Positions 7,677 to 15,334 of a stretch of 21,089 nt of DNA are shown piece after piece. Position numbers and translations under genes: made by a program. This stretch comes from Humisphaera sp. (GTDB lineage Bacteria > Planctomycetota > Phycisphaerae > Tepidisphaerales > Tepidisphaeraceae). Within the stretch, counting starts at the first letter, position 1. Each line of letters starts with the position of its first letter. A model generated the notes under the pieces. It did no database searches. It had not been told where the DNA came from and worked only from the letters and a program-made list of their open reading frames with translations. The stretch spans positions 1-21,089 of the forward strand of contig JANXVV010000160.1 of assembly GCA_025351525.1 (NCBI GenBank). The letters are read 5' to 3'.

Positions 7677-7742
7677 GAAAAGACGTCCGTCTTTTCAAAA
7701 GGCCCGGGACAGGAAAATCATTCAAATGATTAACCTGTCCCG
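7677..7742. promoter_or_regulatory. Two adjacent palindromes upstream of the DUF2617-like gene
   Basis: GAAAAGACG (7677-7685) is the reverse complement of 7688-7696, with a 2-base loop. Next to it, CGGGACAGG (7705-7713) pairs with 7734-7742 and AATCATT (7716-7722) pairs with 7725-7731, giving an almost perfect 38-base palindrome. They lie just 5' of the DUF2617-like start and 3' of the CPBP gene. They could be a transcription terminator for the upstream gene, a regulator site or another repeat family. No T-run follows. Confidence 0.5.
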
Positions 7743-7920
7743 CATTTCAAGGCGGGGCAAGGGTCTCGTGCCCGTACGAGTTTGTCTAGCGATGCGGTCG
7801 TTCTTCCCTGCGACCGAACCGCCCGCCGAGATGAATCTCTAAGGGCGTCCGCACGTCGCGGACTGTTCAGACGATGGATTATAGAAAATTGAAGTGGAGA
7901 AGAGTAGAAAATAATCCGCG

Positions 7921-8718
7921 TTATCGTGAAGTAAACGCCGGAAGCAGCACGGCTATTATGTCGTAAGCAGAGTGTGTGCCACAAGTTACACCAAATCCGC
8001 GCCTGAAAAATAAAGCCCCAAAATAAATGCCCGCCCCTGTTCTGAACGCAAAAGTCTGCCAAAGAAAAGGTTCGCCCCCTTCTTGGTAATGGTATTTTGC
8101 AAAGAGAAGCGCTGAAAGCACCACCATTAGTGGAATGGAGCCCACCCTGTGGATTCGGAGGAGGTCGACCAGCAGAATACTAAGCACCGTGAACGCCGCC
8201 AGACGAAATACCAGTTCTTCGTAAATGCCGGCACCCACGGACAGCACGATCATCTCCGGCCAGGCGGCGGTCGGTTGCCCGCCCGACTGCAACGGGATGT
8301 ACGTTTTTGACAGCGCATCCAGCGCAAAGAGCGGCAGGCACCAGATCACACTCTCCAGCGTCATGCAGGTGGTGGTGCCAAAATCAATTTCCCACTGGTC
8401 TTTGCGGGCGATGTGCCACGACAGCAAAATCGCCGGCACCGCCAGAACAGGTAGATATTTTCCACCGGCCCCGAACAACTGAAAAAACTGCAGCATGTAG
8501 TCGAACGCCCGAATCCGCGTTTCGGTATGATGCCGCAGGTCCGTCGCGAAATAATGGGTGCCGACTTCGTACAGCACCAGCATGGGCAGGAGGAAAATCA
8601 AACAGGTGAGGGGAGTTTGCGATTTTTGAAGATAGCCCAAGGGTAGCGCATCGTGGCCGGAGTTTCCCCGGTCTTCGGTTGCAGCGCCGGTAGATCGTAT
8701 CTCAGTCGCTCGACTCAT
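7921..8718 (-). CDS. CPBP-family intramembrane glutamic protease-like protein
   Basis: This 265-residue multi-pass membrane protein of the CPBP (CAAX protease and bacteriocin-processing, Abi) family carries all three family motifs. They are EExxxR as E167-E168...R172 (YEELVFRL), FxxxH as F206...H210 (FAKYH), and HxxxD as H249...D253 (HSAYD). Hydrophobic segments cover roughly 36-54, 88-102, 118-134, 155-164, 175-188, 195-209 and 226-238. The family comprises Rce1-like intramembrane endopeptidases; the bacterial substrate here cannot be predicted. GGAG lies about 8 bases upstream of the ATG and supports the start. The gene is followed by about 195 bases of palindrome-rich sequence before the DUF2617-like gene in the same direction. 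Confidence 0.85.
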   Translation of the reverse strand: MSRATEIRSTGAATEDRGNSGHDALPLGYLQKSQTPLTCLIFLLPMLVLYEVGTHYFATDLRHHTETRIRAFDYMLQFFQLFGAGGKYLPVLAVPAILLSWHIARKDQWEIDFGTTTCMTLESVIWCLPLFALDALSKTYIPLQSGGQPTAAWPEMIVLSVGAGIYEELVFRLAAFTVLSILLVDLLRIHRVGSIPLMVVLSALLFAKYHYQEGGEPFLWQTFAFRTGAGIYFGALFFRRGFGVTCGTHSAYDIIAVLLPAFTSR

Positions 8719-8816
8719 CTGGCATCTCCGGGGTCTCTGCGGGTTTCGGATCGGTCAACGTCCGACAACCTAACCATGCCATCGGGTATTGCGGGGCCAC
8801 TTCTACAATGCCTTCC

Positions 8817-8898
8817 ATTAATTAGCCTGCTCGCTTGCGAGCAGTGACTGAGACATTGTCCCCCTAGACGCGCTTCGCAAGCGAAACGGCTAAATAAT
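8817..8898. repeat. Family C REPIN-like inverted repeat (C1)
   Basis: This 82-base element is bounded by ATTAATTAGCC on the left and GGCTAAATAAT on the right, with inner hairpins CTCGCTTGCGAG and TTCGCAAGCGAA. Its reverse complement shares its first 33 bases exactly with element C2 (11449-11530), also 82 bases long. It begins 12 bases past the end of fliM, between fliM and the CPBP gene, and may form the 3' end of the fliM transcript. Confidence 0.9.
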
Positions 8899-8910
8899 CA
8901 ACGCGACCCG

Positions 8911-9957
8911 TCACTTCTTCTCCGCCTTATCCTCCACCACCTGCTGGCAGGCGCGGGTGATCCGGATCGCCCGATTGCCCCGAAGTTGTCCCACCCGGCC
9001 AATGAATTTGTTCTTGCCCTCCACCTGAATCGCCACATCCGAATCACACGCTTTGCCCGTGGTGATGATGTCTCCGACCTGCAACGACAGCAATTCATTG
9101 ACGCTGATGGTCGTTCGCGCCAGAAAGCCGCGCACCTCCACCGGCGCGTTGTGAACATTGCCGGTCAGTTTGCGGATGTGGTCGTCCTGCGCGCCTTTGC
9201 GCTGATAGCTGAACCAGTTCTGGCTGGCCAGTGTGCTCATGATCGGCTCGATGACGTTGTACGGGATGCACAGGCTCATCGTCCCGGCACGGTTGCCCAT
9301 CTTCAGCTCGAACCCGATCACCACCACCGTTTCATTCGGCGGAACGATCTGCACCAACTGCGGGTTGCTCTCAAAATCCTGGACGCTGAAGGTCATCGGA
9401 GTCAGATTGCTCCAGGCCTCGGAGAGATGCTGGGTGGCCCGGTCGGTGATGCGCTGCACGAGGCGTTGCTCGATTTGCGTCAGTGGTCGTTGGGGAATGA
9501 ACAGGTCCGTGTTGGACCCGCCGAGAAGACGATCGATGATCGGATAGAGGATGAGCGGGCTGATTTCCAGGCACAATTGCCCGTCGAGTTGCTCGGCTTT
9601 CAGAAGATTGAAGCAGGTTGGATTCGGCAGCGAGTGAATGAATTCGCTATAGGTCAGTTGCTCGAGATTGGAAACGGTCACTTCGACGATCGTCCGTAAA
9701 TATCCGGAGAGTGACACGCTGAAATTTCGGCCAAAGCCTTCATGAAGGCCTTCGAGGGCGCGCATCTGATCTTTGGAGACGCGTTCGGGCCGTTTGAAAT
9801 CGTAGACATTGATGCTGACTTCGGCGGCGGGCTCACTGCTTCCGCTGCCCCGGAAGATTTGTTGAGCGGTGTCTGAGGACTGCCCTTTCTCCACCACGCC
9901 CGTATCGACGGCGGCGAGAAGGGCGTCCACTTCAGATTGATCGAGTACATCACTCAC
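8911..9957 (-). CDS. fliM: Flagellar motor switch protein FliM
   Basis: The 348-residue protein is the flagellar C-ring switch component, which binds phosphorylated CheY and links FliG to FliN. The N-terminus VSDVLDQSEVDALLAAV matches the conserved CheY-binding helix. The middle domain contains EGFGRNFSVSLSGYLR, the TYSEFIHSLPNPT block, LLGGS and the PLTQIEQRL stretch. The C-terminal SpoA-like domain includes the DIITTGKACDSDVAIQV region and ends in a Lys/Glu-rich tail. I chose the GTG at 9957 because GGAGG lies 7 bases upstream and the protein then begins at the usual FliM position; the ATG at 9978 lacks a ribosome-binding site. No other flagellar or chemotaxis genes adjoin, so it is an orphan within this window. 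Confidence 0.95.
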   Translation of the reverse strand: MSDVLDQSEVDALLAAVDTGVVEKGQSSDTAQQIFRGSGSSEPAAEVSINVYDFKRPERVSKDQMRALEGLHEGFGRNFSVSLSGYLRTIVEVTVSNLEQLTYSEFIHSLPNPTCFNLLKAEQLDGQLCLEISPLILYPIIDRLLGGSNTDLFIPQRPLTQIEQRLVQRITDRATQHLSEAWSNLTPMTFSVQDFESNPQLVQIVPPNETVVVIGFELKMGNRAGTMSLCIPYNVIEPIMSTLASQNWFSYQRKGAQDDHIRKLTGNVHNAPVEVRGFLARTTISVNELLSLQVGDIITTGKACDSDVAIQVEGKNKFIGRVGQLRGNRAIRITRACQQVVEDKAEKK

Positions 9958-9964
9958 AGAGCAG

Positions 9965-9969
9965 CCTCC
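9965..9969 (-). promoter_or_regulatory. Ribosome-binding site fixing the GTG start of fliM
   Basis: On the minus strand GGAGG is followed after 7 bases by GTG at 9957. This is the strongest Shine-Dalgarno sequence near the gene and decides between the GTG and an upstream in-frame ATG at 9978. Confidence 0.85.
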
Positions 9970-9984
9970 ATGCCGCAAAGCGAC

Positions 9985-9999
9985 TTATCGGATTATCGG
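9985..9999 (-). promoter_or_regulatory. Tandem CCGATAA motifs upstream of fliM (sigma28-like -10)
   Basis: The minus strand reads CCGATAATCCGATAA, two copies of the core of the FliA (sigma28) -10 element GCCGATAA. A TAAA -35 element at the usual spacing is not clear (TAGC at best). The position, about 30-40 bases upstream of the GTG, fits a flagellar promoter. The match is partial. Confidence 0.3.
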
Positions 10000-10054
10000 A
10001 CGTTGGGCGTGAACTGCTACAACATTTCGACTTATTCGATCATTTCTGAAATCC

Positions 10055-10126
10055 GTTTAGCGGTCTCGCTTGCGAGACATTTATCTGAGGATCGCGGAAA
10101 ACGTCGCGCAAGCGGGACCGCTAAAC
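10055..10126. repeat. Family C REPIN-like inverted repeat (C3)
   Basis: GTTTAGCGGTC at 10055-10065 pairs perfectly with 10116-10126. The pairing continues with few mismatches through the GCTTGCG hairpin motifs of each arm. The core CTCGCTTGCGAG is shared with the other family C elements, but the outer bases differ, marking a divergent copy. It lies between the fliM upstream region and the end of the O-methyltransferase gene. Confidence 0.85.
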
Positions 10127-10138
10127 GAAATCAAAGTT

Positions 10139-11188
10139 TCACTTGGTACCGCTCAACACACCGCAATGAACCAGGGTGGGCCGGATCTCGCCCGGCGTCA
10201 GTCCGGCTTCAATGAGCCATTGGCGATATTCGGCTGCGCTATAAGCCCTGCCCTCGGTGAGCGTAAACAGGGCGGCGGAATAGAGCGCGATAGGTAGCGG
10301 GCCATCGAGGTTGTCATTCAGAAATACATCGTGAATCAGCATTTGCCCGCCCGTCGGTAGAACGGCGGCGCAGCGCTTCACCAGCGACCGGCAGGCGGGA
10401 ACATCCCAATCGTGGAGAATGTTGGAGAGCAGAATCACATCGCAATCCGCCGGCATCGCATCCGCAAACATATCCCCGGCGACGAACTCCGTGCGATCGG
10501 CGACGCCATATTGAAAAGCCATCTCGCGGGCCACCTTCAGCACTTCTGCGCGATCGAAAATGACCGCCCGCAAATTTGGATGTCGCCGGAGCATCGCGTA
10601 ACTGTAGATGCCCGTGCCGCCGCCCACGTCGAGCATTTTACGGGCGTTGCCGACCGGAGCGCGCTCGGCCAGCACCGGAGCGACATTCTTCGCACGGCCC
10701 GCCAGCGCCATCGTCAACCGGCGAGCACTCGCTTCGGTGTCCATCGCCGACTCGATCCCGTCGCGGTAGATGTAAGCCGCCCCGGGCCCACCGGCGTCGC
10801 TGCCGGCGGGGCGATTGGTGCGCAGTCGCTGCACCATCTCCTTCACCCCCGCGCTTTCGCTGGCCAAGCCCACATAACCGCTCATGTCGAATTCACCGCC
10901 GGGAACCAAATGCTCTTTGGCAAGCGGCGTCAGATCGAACTGGCCTGCATTATTTTGGGCGATTAGACCCATGGCCCGGATCGCCGTCAGCAACACCGTC
11001 GCCGGTCGCTCGGCCAGTCTCGTTCGTTCGCAAATCTGCCGAAAGGAAATCGGTCCATCGGGAAATTGCTCGAAGAGTCGAAACTCAAAGACGGCGGCCG
11101 TGAGCAGTTCGGTAGCGTAGCTGCCGCGAAAAATATCGACGAGCGGGGTGGGATCGGTTTGCGGAGCGGGGAGCGGCGATAAAGACAC
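10139..11188 (-). CDS. SAM-dependent O-methyltransferase, acetylserotonin O-methyltransferase-like
   Basis: The 349-residue protein belongs to the O-methyltransferase family (PF00891 type) that methylates hydroxyls of small, often aromatic or carotenoid, substrates. An N-terminal winged-helix dimerisation domain (about 14-95) precedes the catalytic domain. That domain has DVGGGTG at 187-193, acidic D212, GDMF at 238-241 and HDW at 259-261, where the histidine is the usual catalytic base. The start is GTG at 11188, with GGAG 9 bases upstream. The gene is divergent from the DUF3748 gene across a repeat-filled gap and convergent with nothing. The substrate cannot be deduced, as no biosynthetic cluster surrounds it. 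Confidence 0.85.
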   Translation of the reverse strand: MSLSPLPAPQTDPTPLVDIFRGSYATELLTAAVFEFRLFEQFPDGPISFRQICERTRLAERPATVLLTAIRAMGLIAQNNAGQFDLTPLAKEHLVPGGEFDMSGYVGLASESAGVKEMVQRLRTNRPAGSDAGGPGAAYIYRDGIESAMDTEASARRLTMALAGRAKNVAPVLAERAPVGNARKMLDVGGGTGIYSYAMLRRHPNLRAVIFDRAEVLKVAREMAFQYGVADRTEFVAGDMFADAMPADCDVILLSNILHDWDVPACRSLVKRCAAVLPTGGQMLIHDVFLNDNLDGPLPIALYSAALFTLTEGRAYSAAEYRQWLIEAGLTPGEIRPTLVHCGVLSGTK

Positions 11189-11254
11189 GGGATTTTTCTC
11201 CGTTGCTGGGAGCTTCTAAAACTTCGTTGTGATTTCAAGTTCGAAATCTCGATT

Positions 11255-11361
11255 GTGGCACGGGCTTCCAGCCCGTGTTAGCGATACAGTTAGGAAAGAC
11301 TGCATAATATTACGCTCTTTTACGCACATGCCCGTCAACACGGGCTGGAAGCCCGTGCCAC
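11255..11361. repeat. Family B REPIN-like inverted repeat pair (B2)
   Basis: Two 25-base arms, 11255-11279 and 11337-11361, are perfect reverse complements separated by 57 bases. Each arm has GTGG at its outer end and the hairpin CACGGGCT-TCC-AGCCCGTG. It matches B1 (932-1048) in the arms, but its internal spacer sequence differs. Confidence 0.93.
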
Positions 11362-11448
11362 GATAAACATTGCGAAGGGCGGAAGCGTAGCGACTCTATG
11401 ATTGCATTCAAGCGATGGGAGAATAGGTTACGATGAATTCGCGATTTT

Positions 11449-11530
11449 ATTATTTAGCCGTTTCGCTTGCGAAGCGCGTCTGAGACCTCAACCCTCTCAA
11501 CGCGCCTCGCAAGCGAGGCGGCTAAATAAT
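11449..11530. repeat. Family C REPIN-like inverted repeat (C2)
   Basis: This 82-base element begins ATTATTTAGCCG and ends CGGCTAAATAAT, with inner hairpins TTCGCTTGCGAA and CTCGCAAGCGAG. It is the best preserved family C copy. Its first 33 bases equal those of C1 on the opposite strand. It ends 36 bases before the DUF3748 start. Confidence 0.93.
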
Positions 11531-11566
11531 GAGAAGCAGAACCCCGGCGATCATCGGAAACACGTC

Positions 11567-12877
11567 ATGGCCATCGACCGACAAATCACCTTCGCCCCGC
11601 AGAACCACCTGCTCACCAACACTGCCGTTTGGAGCGCGGACGGGCAGTGGATCATTTACGACGTCCGCTCTGATCCGGACGGCTCCACATTCGACGGGAG
11701 CCGCATCGAACGCATCCACACCCGCACCGGTGAAGTGCAACTTCTTTATCAATCGCAAAACGGCGCGAAGTGCGGTGTCGCCACTTGCCATCCGTTGACG
11801 GAGGAAGTTGCTTTCATTCAAGGCCCCGAATGCCCGACGCCGGGGTGGACCTACGCCGCCTGTCGCCGTCGCGGCGTCATCGTCGATGCGGCTCAACTTG
11901 GTGTCATCCAACCGCTCGATGCGCGCGACCTGACGCCGCCCTTCACCCCCGGAGCGCTTCGCGGCGGTACGCACCTTCACGTTTTCAGCGGCGACGGGCA
12001 GTGGGCCAGTTTCACCTACGAAGATCAAATCCTCGTGTCGCTTCCATCAATGGCTGTCGATCACGATCTCAATCAGCGAAATATCGGGGTGAGTGTGCCG
12101 TGCGGTCGAGTGTGTGTCCCGCGATCTCACCCCCGAAATCAGGACGGTGATTATTTTTCCGTCCTGGTGACCCGCACCGTCAACTACCCCACTCCCGGAT
12201 CGGATGAAATCTTGCGGGCTTCTGAAGAATCCTGGGTTGGTCGGGATGGCTACAACAAACCCGATGGAACTCGACAGCGCCGGGCCATTGCATTTCAGGG
12301 TCAGGTGATCGACACAAACGGCGAGCGAATCTCTGAAGTGTTCATCGTCGATATTCCCGACGATGTGACGATCCCCGGCGACGGTCCGCTTCAGGGAACC
12401 GACACGCGCCGGCCGCTTCCACCTTCGGGGACGATGCAACGGCGTTTGACATTCACCGCCGGCCGCAAATATCCGGGGTTGCAGGGACCTCGTCATTGGT
12501 TGCGCAGTTCACCCGATGGCACCCGGATCGCGTTTTTATTGAAGGATGATGATGGGGTGGTCCAGTTGTGGACCGTCTCCACGAATGGCGGCATTGCGCA
12601 TCAACTGACCCGCAACCGATGGAGCATCGCCTCTGCATTTACGTGGAGTCCGGAGGGACGATTCATCGCGTATGCGATGGACCATAGCGTTTTCGCCACG
12701 GAAATCGCGACCGGCGAATCCATTCGGCTGACTGGTCGTTCGACTGATTCAGAGTCGCCGCGCCCTGAGGCGTGTGTGTTTTCACCGGATGGACTGAAGA
12801 TCGCCTACCTGCGAAATCTCGGTTTGGGAAGAAATCGATTCAATCAAATCTTTGTGACGAGGATGGAAATCCGATGA
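11567..12877 (+). CDS. DUF3748-family beta-propeller protein (YidR-like)
   Basis: The 436-residue protein resembles the DUF3748 family (E. coli YidR). It is built of TolB/WD40-like repeats with the signatures AVWSADGQWIIYDVRSD near the N-terminus, HVFSGDGQWASFTYED, LRSSPDGTRIAFL, FTWSPEGRFIAYAMD and VFSPDGLKIAYLR. This suggests a beta-propeller. No signal peptide is visible. The role of the family is not established to my knowledge. The open frame extends to 11402, but that part runs through repeat C2. MAIDRQITF, with GGAA 7 bases upstream, is the sensible start. Its stop overlaps the start of the sialidase-like gene (ATGA), so the two are probably translationally coupled and functionally linked. 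Confidence 0.75.
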   Translation: MAIDRQITFAPQNHLLTNTAVWSADGQWIIYDVRSDPDGSTFDGSRIERIHTRTGEVQLLYQSQNGAKCGVATCHPLTEEVAFIQGPECPTPGWTYAACRRRGVIVDAAQLGVIQPLDARDLTPPFTPGALRGGTHLHVFSGDGQWASFTYEDQILVSLPSMAVDHDLNQRNIGVSVPCGRVCVPRSHPRNQDGDYFSVLVTRTVNYPTPGSDEILRASEESWVGRDGYNKPDGTRQRRAIAFQGQVIDTNGERISEVFIVDIPDDVTIPGDGPLQGTDTRRPLPPSGTMQRRLTFTAGRKYPGLQGPRHWLRSSPDGTRIAFLLKDDDGVVQLWTVSTNGGIAHQLTRNRWSIASAFTWSPEGRFIAYAMDHSVFATEIATGESIRLTGRSTDSESPRPEACVFSPDGLKIAYLRNLGLGRNRFNQIFVTRMEIR

Positions 12878-14073
12878 CGAGACAAATTTGGCATTTATTC
12901 ACACTTGTAATTTTAAGTATTGCATCAGTCGATGCCCAACCCGTCCCTTCCGATTTGCCCCACGTCCCCGGCATCATCATCGACCACATTCCCGCAGCCA
13001 GTAAAACCTACATCGGCTCTCCCAGCATTGCGGTGCTTCCGAACGGATCGTATGTCGCCTCCCACGATCTCTTCGGTCCCGGCAGCACCGACAACCGCAC
13101 GCGCGTTTTCATCTCGCGGGACAAGGGAAAAACCTGGCAGCCGCAGTCGGAAGTAATGGGGCAATACTGGTCGACGCTCTTTTTCCACCGCGGCGCTCTC
13201 TATCTGATCGGCACGACGAAGGAATACGGCTATGTCGTGATTCGACGCTCCATCGACGATGGGAAAACCTGGACAAACCCCACGGACTTTTCAAACGGGC
13301 TTCTGCTCAACGACGGGAAATATCACTGCGCACCCCAACCGGTCGTGATTCACGCCAACCGAATTTGGCGCGGTATGGAGGATGCCATGGGTCCCGGCGG
13401 GTGGGGCTCGCACTTTCGGGCATTCATGATGTCCGCGCCGCTTGATGCCGACTTGCTCAAAGCCGAGAGTTGGAGTCGAACCAATGCGCTTCCGCGCGAT
13501 CCCTCATGGCTCAAAGGCAAGTTTGGCGGCTGGCTTGAGGGGAATGCGGTCGTGACTCCGGAAGGACACGTTGTCGATATTCTTCGCGTCGACGAGAAAC
13601 CGGAAGGTGAAACCGCCGCCATGGTCACGATCAGCGACGATGGAAAAATCGCGTCGTTCGATCCCGCGACCGGCTTCATCCATTTTCCCGGTGGGTCGAA
13701 GAAATTCACCATTCGGCATGATGATAAGAGCAAACAATATTGGGCGCTGAGCAATTGGATTCCGCCGCAACACGTGGGAAAAGATCCGGGGGCGACGCGG
13801 AACACCCTGGCTCTCGTCAGTTCACCCGATCTACATCATTGGGCGGTGAAGTGCATTGTGCTGAATCACCCCGATGTGAAACGGCATGGGTTCCAGTATG
13901 TGGACTGGTTGGTTGAGGGGGACGATCTGATCGCCGTTTGCCGTACTGCGTATGACGATGAGGCGGGCGGGGCGCACAACATGCACGATGCCAATTTCAT
14001 GACCTTCCATCGTATCGAAAGATTCCGAGATTTGACGATGGAAGATTCCGTGCCGGTGAAAGCCTCGAAATGA
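12874..14073 (+). CDS. Exported Asp-box (BNR) sialidase-like protein
   Basis: The 399-residue protein has an N-terminal signal peptide (hydrophobic LFTLVILSIASVDAQ, no lipobox). It also has two Asp-box motifs, SRDKGKTW at 81-88 and SIDDGKTW at 126-133, followed by further propeller-like blade sequence to about residue 380. This indicates a sialidase / exo-alpha-sialidase fold acting in the periplasm or outside the cell. I cannot verify the arginine triad of true sialidases, so glycoside hydrolase activity is not proven. The ATG overlaps the preceding stop in ATGA, and GGATGGA lies just upstream. Many planctomycete homologues of this fold are annotated simply as exo-alpha-sialidase. Confidence 0.8.
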   Translation: MTRQIWHLFTLVILSIASVDAQPVPSDLPHVPGIIIDHIPAASKTYIGSPSIAVLPNGSYVASHDLFGPGSTDNRTRVFISRDKGKTWQPQSEVMGQYWSTLFFHRGALYLIGTTKEYGYVVIRRSIDDGKTWTNPTDFSNGLLLNDGKYHCAPQPVVIHANRIWRGMEDAMGPGGWGSHFRAFMMSAPLDADLLKAESWSRTNALPRDPSWLKGKFGGWLEGNAVVTPEGHVVDILRVDEKPEGETAAMVTISDDGKIASFDPATGFIHFPGGSKKFTIRHDDKSKQYWALSNWIPPQHVGKDPGATRNTLALVSSPDLHHWAVKCIVLNHPDVKRHGFQYVDWLVEGDDLIAVCRTAYDDEAGGAHNMHDANFMTFHRIERFRDLTMEDSVPVKASK

Positions 14074-14104
14074 AGTCTCACTCAAATTATCGAATATCGA
14101 ATAT

Positions 14105-14220
14105 CCAAGCCGGTGTGGAGCGGTGAGCAGCAGCGAACTGCGCAACCCCGGATCTCTTGATTGCCCGAAGAGATCCGGGGTTGCGCAGCTCGTTGCACTC
14201 GCCGCTCCACCCCGGCTTGG
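14105..14220. repeat. Long inverted repeat (family E) between convergent genes
   Basis: The inner arms of 21 bases (14138-14158 and 14168-14188) are perfect reverse complements around a 9-base loop. Outer arms (14105-14137 and 14189-14220) extend the pairing with several mismatches, giving a hairpin of about 53 base pairs. It occupies nearly the whole gap between the converging sialidase-like and isomerase-like genes. It could terminate or stabilise both transcripts, although there is no long T-run. Confidence 0.9.
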
Positions 14221-14240
14221 AGACGTCTGCCGCATTGCAA

Positions 14241-15200
14241 TTACTTCCCGGCGGACAATTGCTCGCAGGCCTCACCGAAGAACTTCACGCTGTGCGCCAC
14301 ATCCTGAACCAGGCCCGGTGTGAAGTGCTCATACTCAATGAGGAACGTCATGTGCGCGTTCTGACGTTGGAATTCCTGCATCATCGCCTTGGCTCCGCCG
14401 GTGCCGGTTCCCCACGGAACATCGTAGGCCTTATTTTCGCCGAATTGATTGAGGTCCTTGAAGTGCGACTCGATCATACGGCCTTGCAGCTTCTTCATCG
14501 CCTCGATCGGTTGAATGCCGCTGCGCTGCCAATGGCCGACATCCGCGCACGACCCAATCCGCTTGCTACGGCCTTCCGTCACCTTCAGCACCGTATCGGG
14601 GTTCCAGTAATGCGACGGATTCGGGTGATTGTGCAGCGCGACATTGATGCCGAATTCTTCGACCAGTTTGTTCAGCACGTCAAACTGATTTTCGTTCGGC
14701 TCCGAGACGATGGTTTCCAGCCCCATCTCCTTGGCCCATTCGAAAAACTTTCGGGCGCCTGCCTCATCCGCCGGAATGCCGGTCACGCCAAAGCTAACCA
14801 GCGTGATATGGGAGTCGGCAAGTTTCTTTTTAATCGCTGCCTTCGCCTCGGTTGAAAGATCGGGGCCCATCTTCATGTTTTTATCCTGATCGACGATTTG
14901 GCCGGGAAATGCTTCCAGATAGTGCAGGCCAAGCGCGTTGACCTGATCGATGGTGTCGAACAGAGTTCGCTTGTTGAAGGTCCACGCCTGGCAACCGATT
15001 CTCCAACCCAGTTTTTCGGCGGCCAGCGTGGCGCGCTCACCGGCGGCTTTCATTTCATCAGCGGAAAGAGGCGCGAGTTGAACGGCGGGGGCCTGCGGCA
15101 CAGCGGGTTTGAGCAGCGACTTATCTTCCCCGCGAGCCAGCGGTGAAAGACAGAGCAGCGACAAACCGAGTGCGAATTGGCGGGAAAAACGTTTGGGCAT
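14241..15200 (-). CDS. Exported xylose-isomerase-like TIM barrel protein
   Basis: The 319-residue protein has a signal peptide (MPKRFSRQFALGLSLLCLSPLARG) and an AP-endonuclease-2 / xylose-isomerase-like TIM barrel of the sugar phosphate isomerase/epimerase superfamily. Likely metal or active-site residues are E167 (SEPNE), H190 and H192 (HNHP), D220 and H223 (CADVGHW), H246 and D249 (ESHFKDL) and E289 (IEYEH). Export is common among planctomycete members of this family, which are thought to act on sugars in the enlarged periplasm. GGAG at 15207-15210, 7 bases from the ATG, sets the start at 15200 rather than the longer open frame to 15269. The exact sugar is unknown. Confidence 0.85.
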   Translation of the reverse strand: MPKRFSRQFALGLSLLCLSPLARGEDKSLLKPAVPQAPAVQLAPLSADEMKAAGERATLAAEKLGWRIGCQAWTFNKRTLFDTIDQVNALGLHYLEAFPGQIVDQDKNMKMGPDLSTEAKAAIKKKLADSHITLVSFGVTGIPADEAGARKFFEWAKEMGLETIVSEPNENQFDVLNKLVEEFGINVALHNHPNPSHYWNPDTVLKVTEGRSKRIGSCADVGHWQRSGIQPIEAMKKLQGRMIESHFKDLNQFGENKAYDVPWGTGTGGAKAMMQEFQRQNAHMTFLIEYEHFTPGLVQDVAHSVKFFGEACEQLSAGK

Positions 15201-15240
15201 TGAAGTCTCCTCGGGTAATGGAAATGGGATCGAACGGGCG

Positions 15241-15276
15241 TTGCACGAAAGTACAACCACGACACACATCGTGCAA
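15241..15276 (-). promoter_or_regulatory. Inverted repeat TTGCACGA...TCGTGCAA upstream of the isomerase-like gene
   Basis: TTGCACGA at 15241-15248 is the reverse complement of 15269-15276, with 20 bases between. It lies about 40-75 bases upstream of the ATG, where a regulator operator could sit. No strong promoter hexamers are evident. Regulation by a dimeric repressor is only a suggestion. Confidence 0.35.
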
Positions 15277-15334
15277 GATCAGTACACGCTTCATGCGGCG
15301 TGGTTGCTACATCGCGATTAGATGATTTGAATAA

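Larger units (their letters stand above)
11189..11566. other. Divergent intergenic region filled with repeats
   Basis: This 378-base gap between the divergent O-methyltransferase and DUF3748 genes must contain both promoters. It is largely occupied by a family B pair (11255-11361) and a family C pair (11449-11530). About 65 bases on the left, 87 bases between the repeats and 36 bases on the right remain. I see no convincing promoter hexamers in these. Confidence 0.6.

Noticed and set aside
8986..9699. 237-codon plus-strand open frame inside fliM
   Set aside because: It is the antisense shadow of a clear fliM gene, with His/Asp/Arg-rich composition typical of shadows.
10412..11103. Plus-strand open frames of 184 and 175 codons opposite the O-methyltransferase
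   Set aside because: They are antisense to a gene with all methyltransferase motifs and match nothing.
14157..14855. 232-codon plus-strand open frame opposite the isomerase-like gene
   Set aside because: It is the shadow of a gene with signal peptide, ribosome-binding site and metal-binding motifs.
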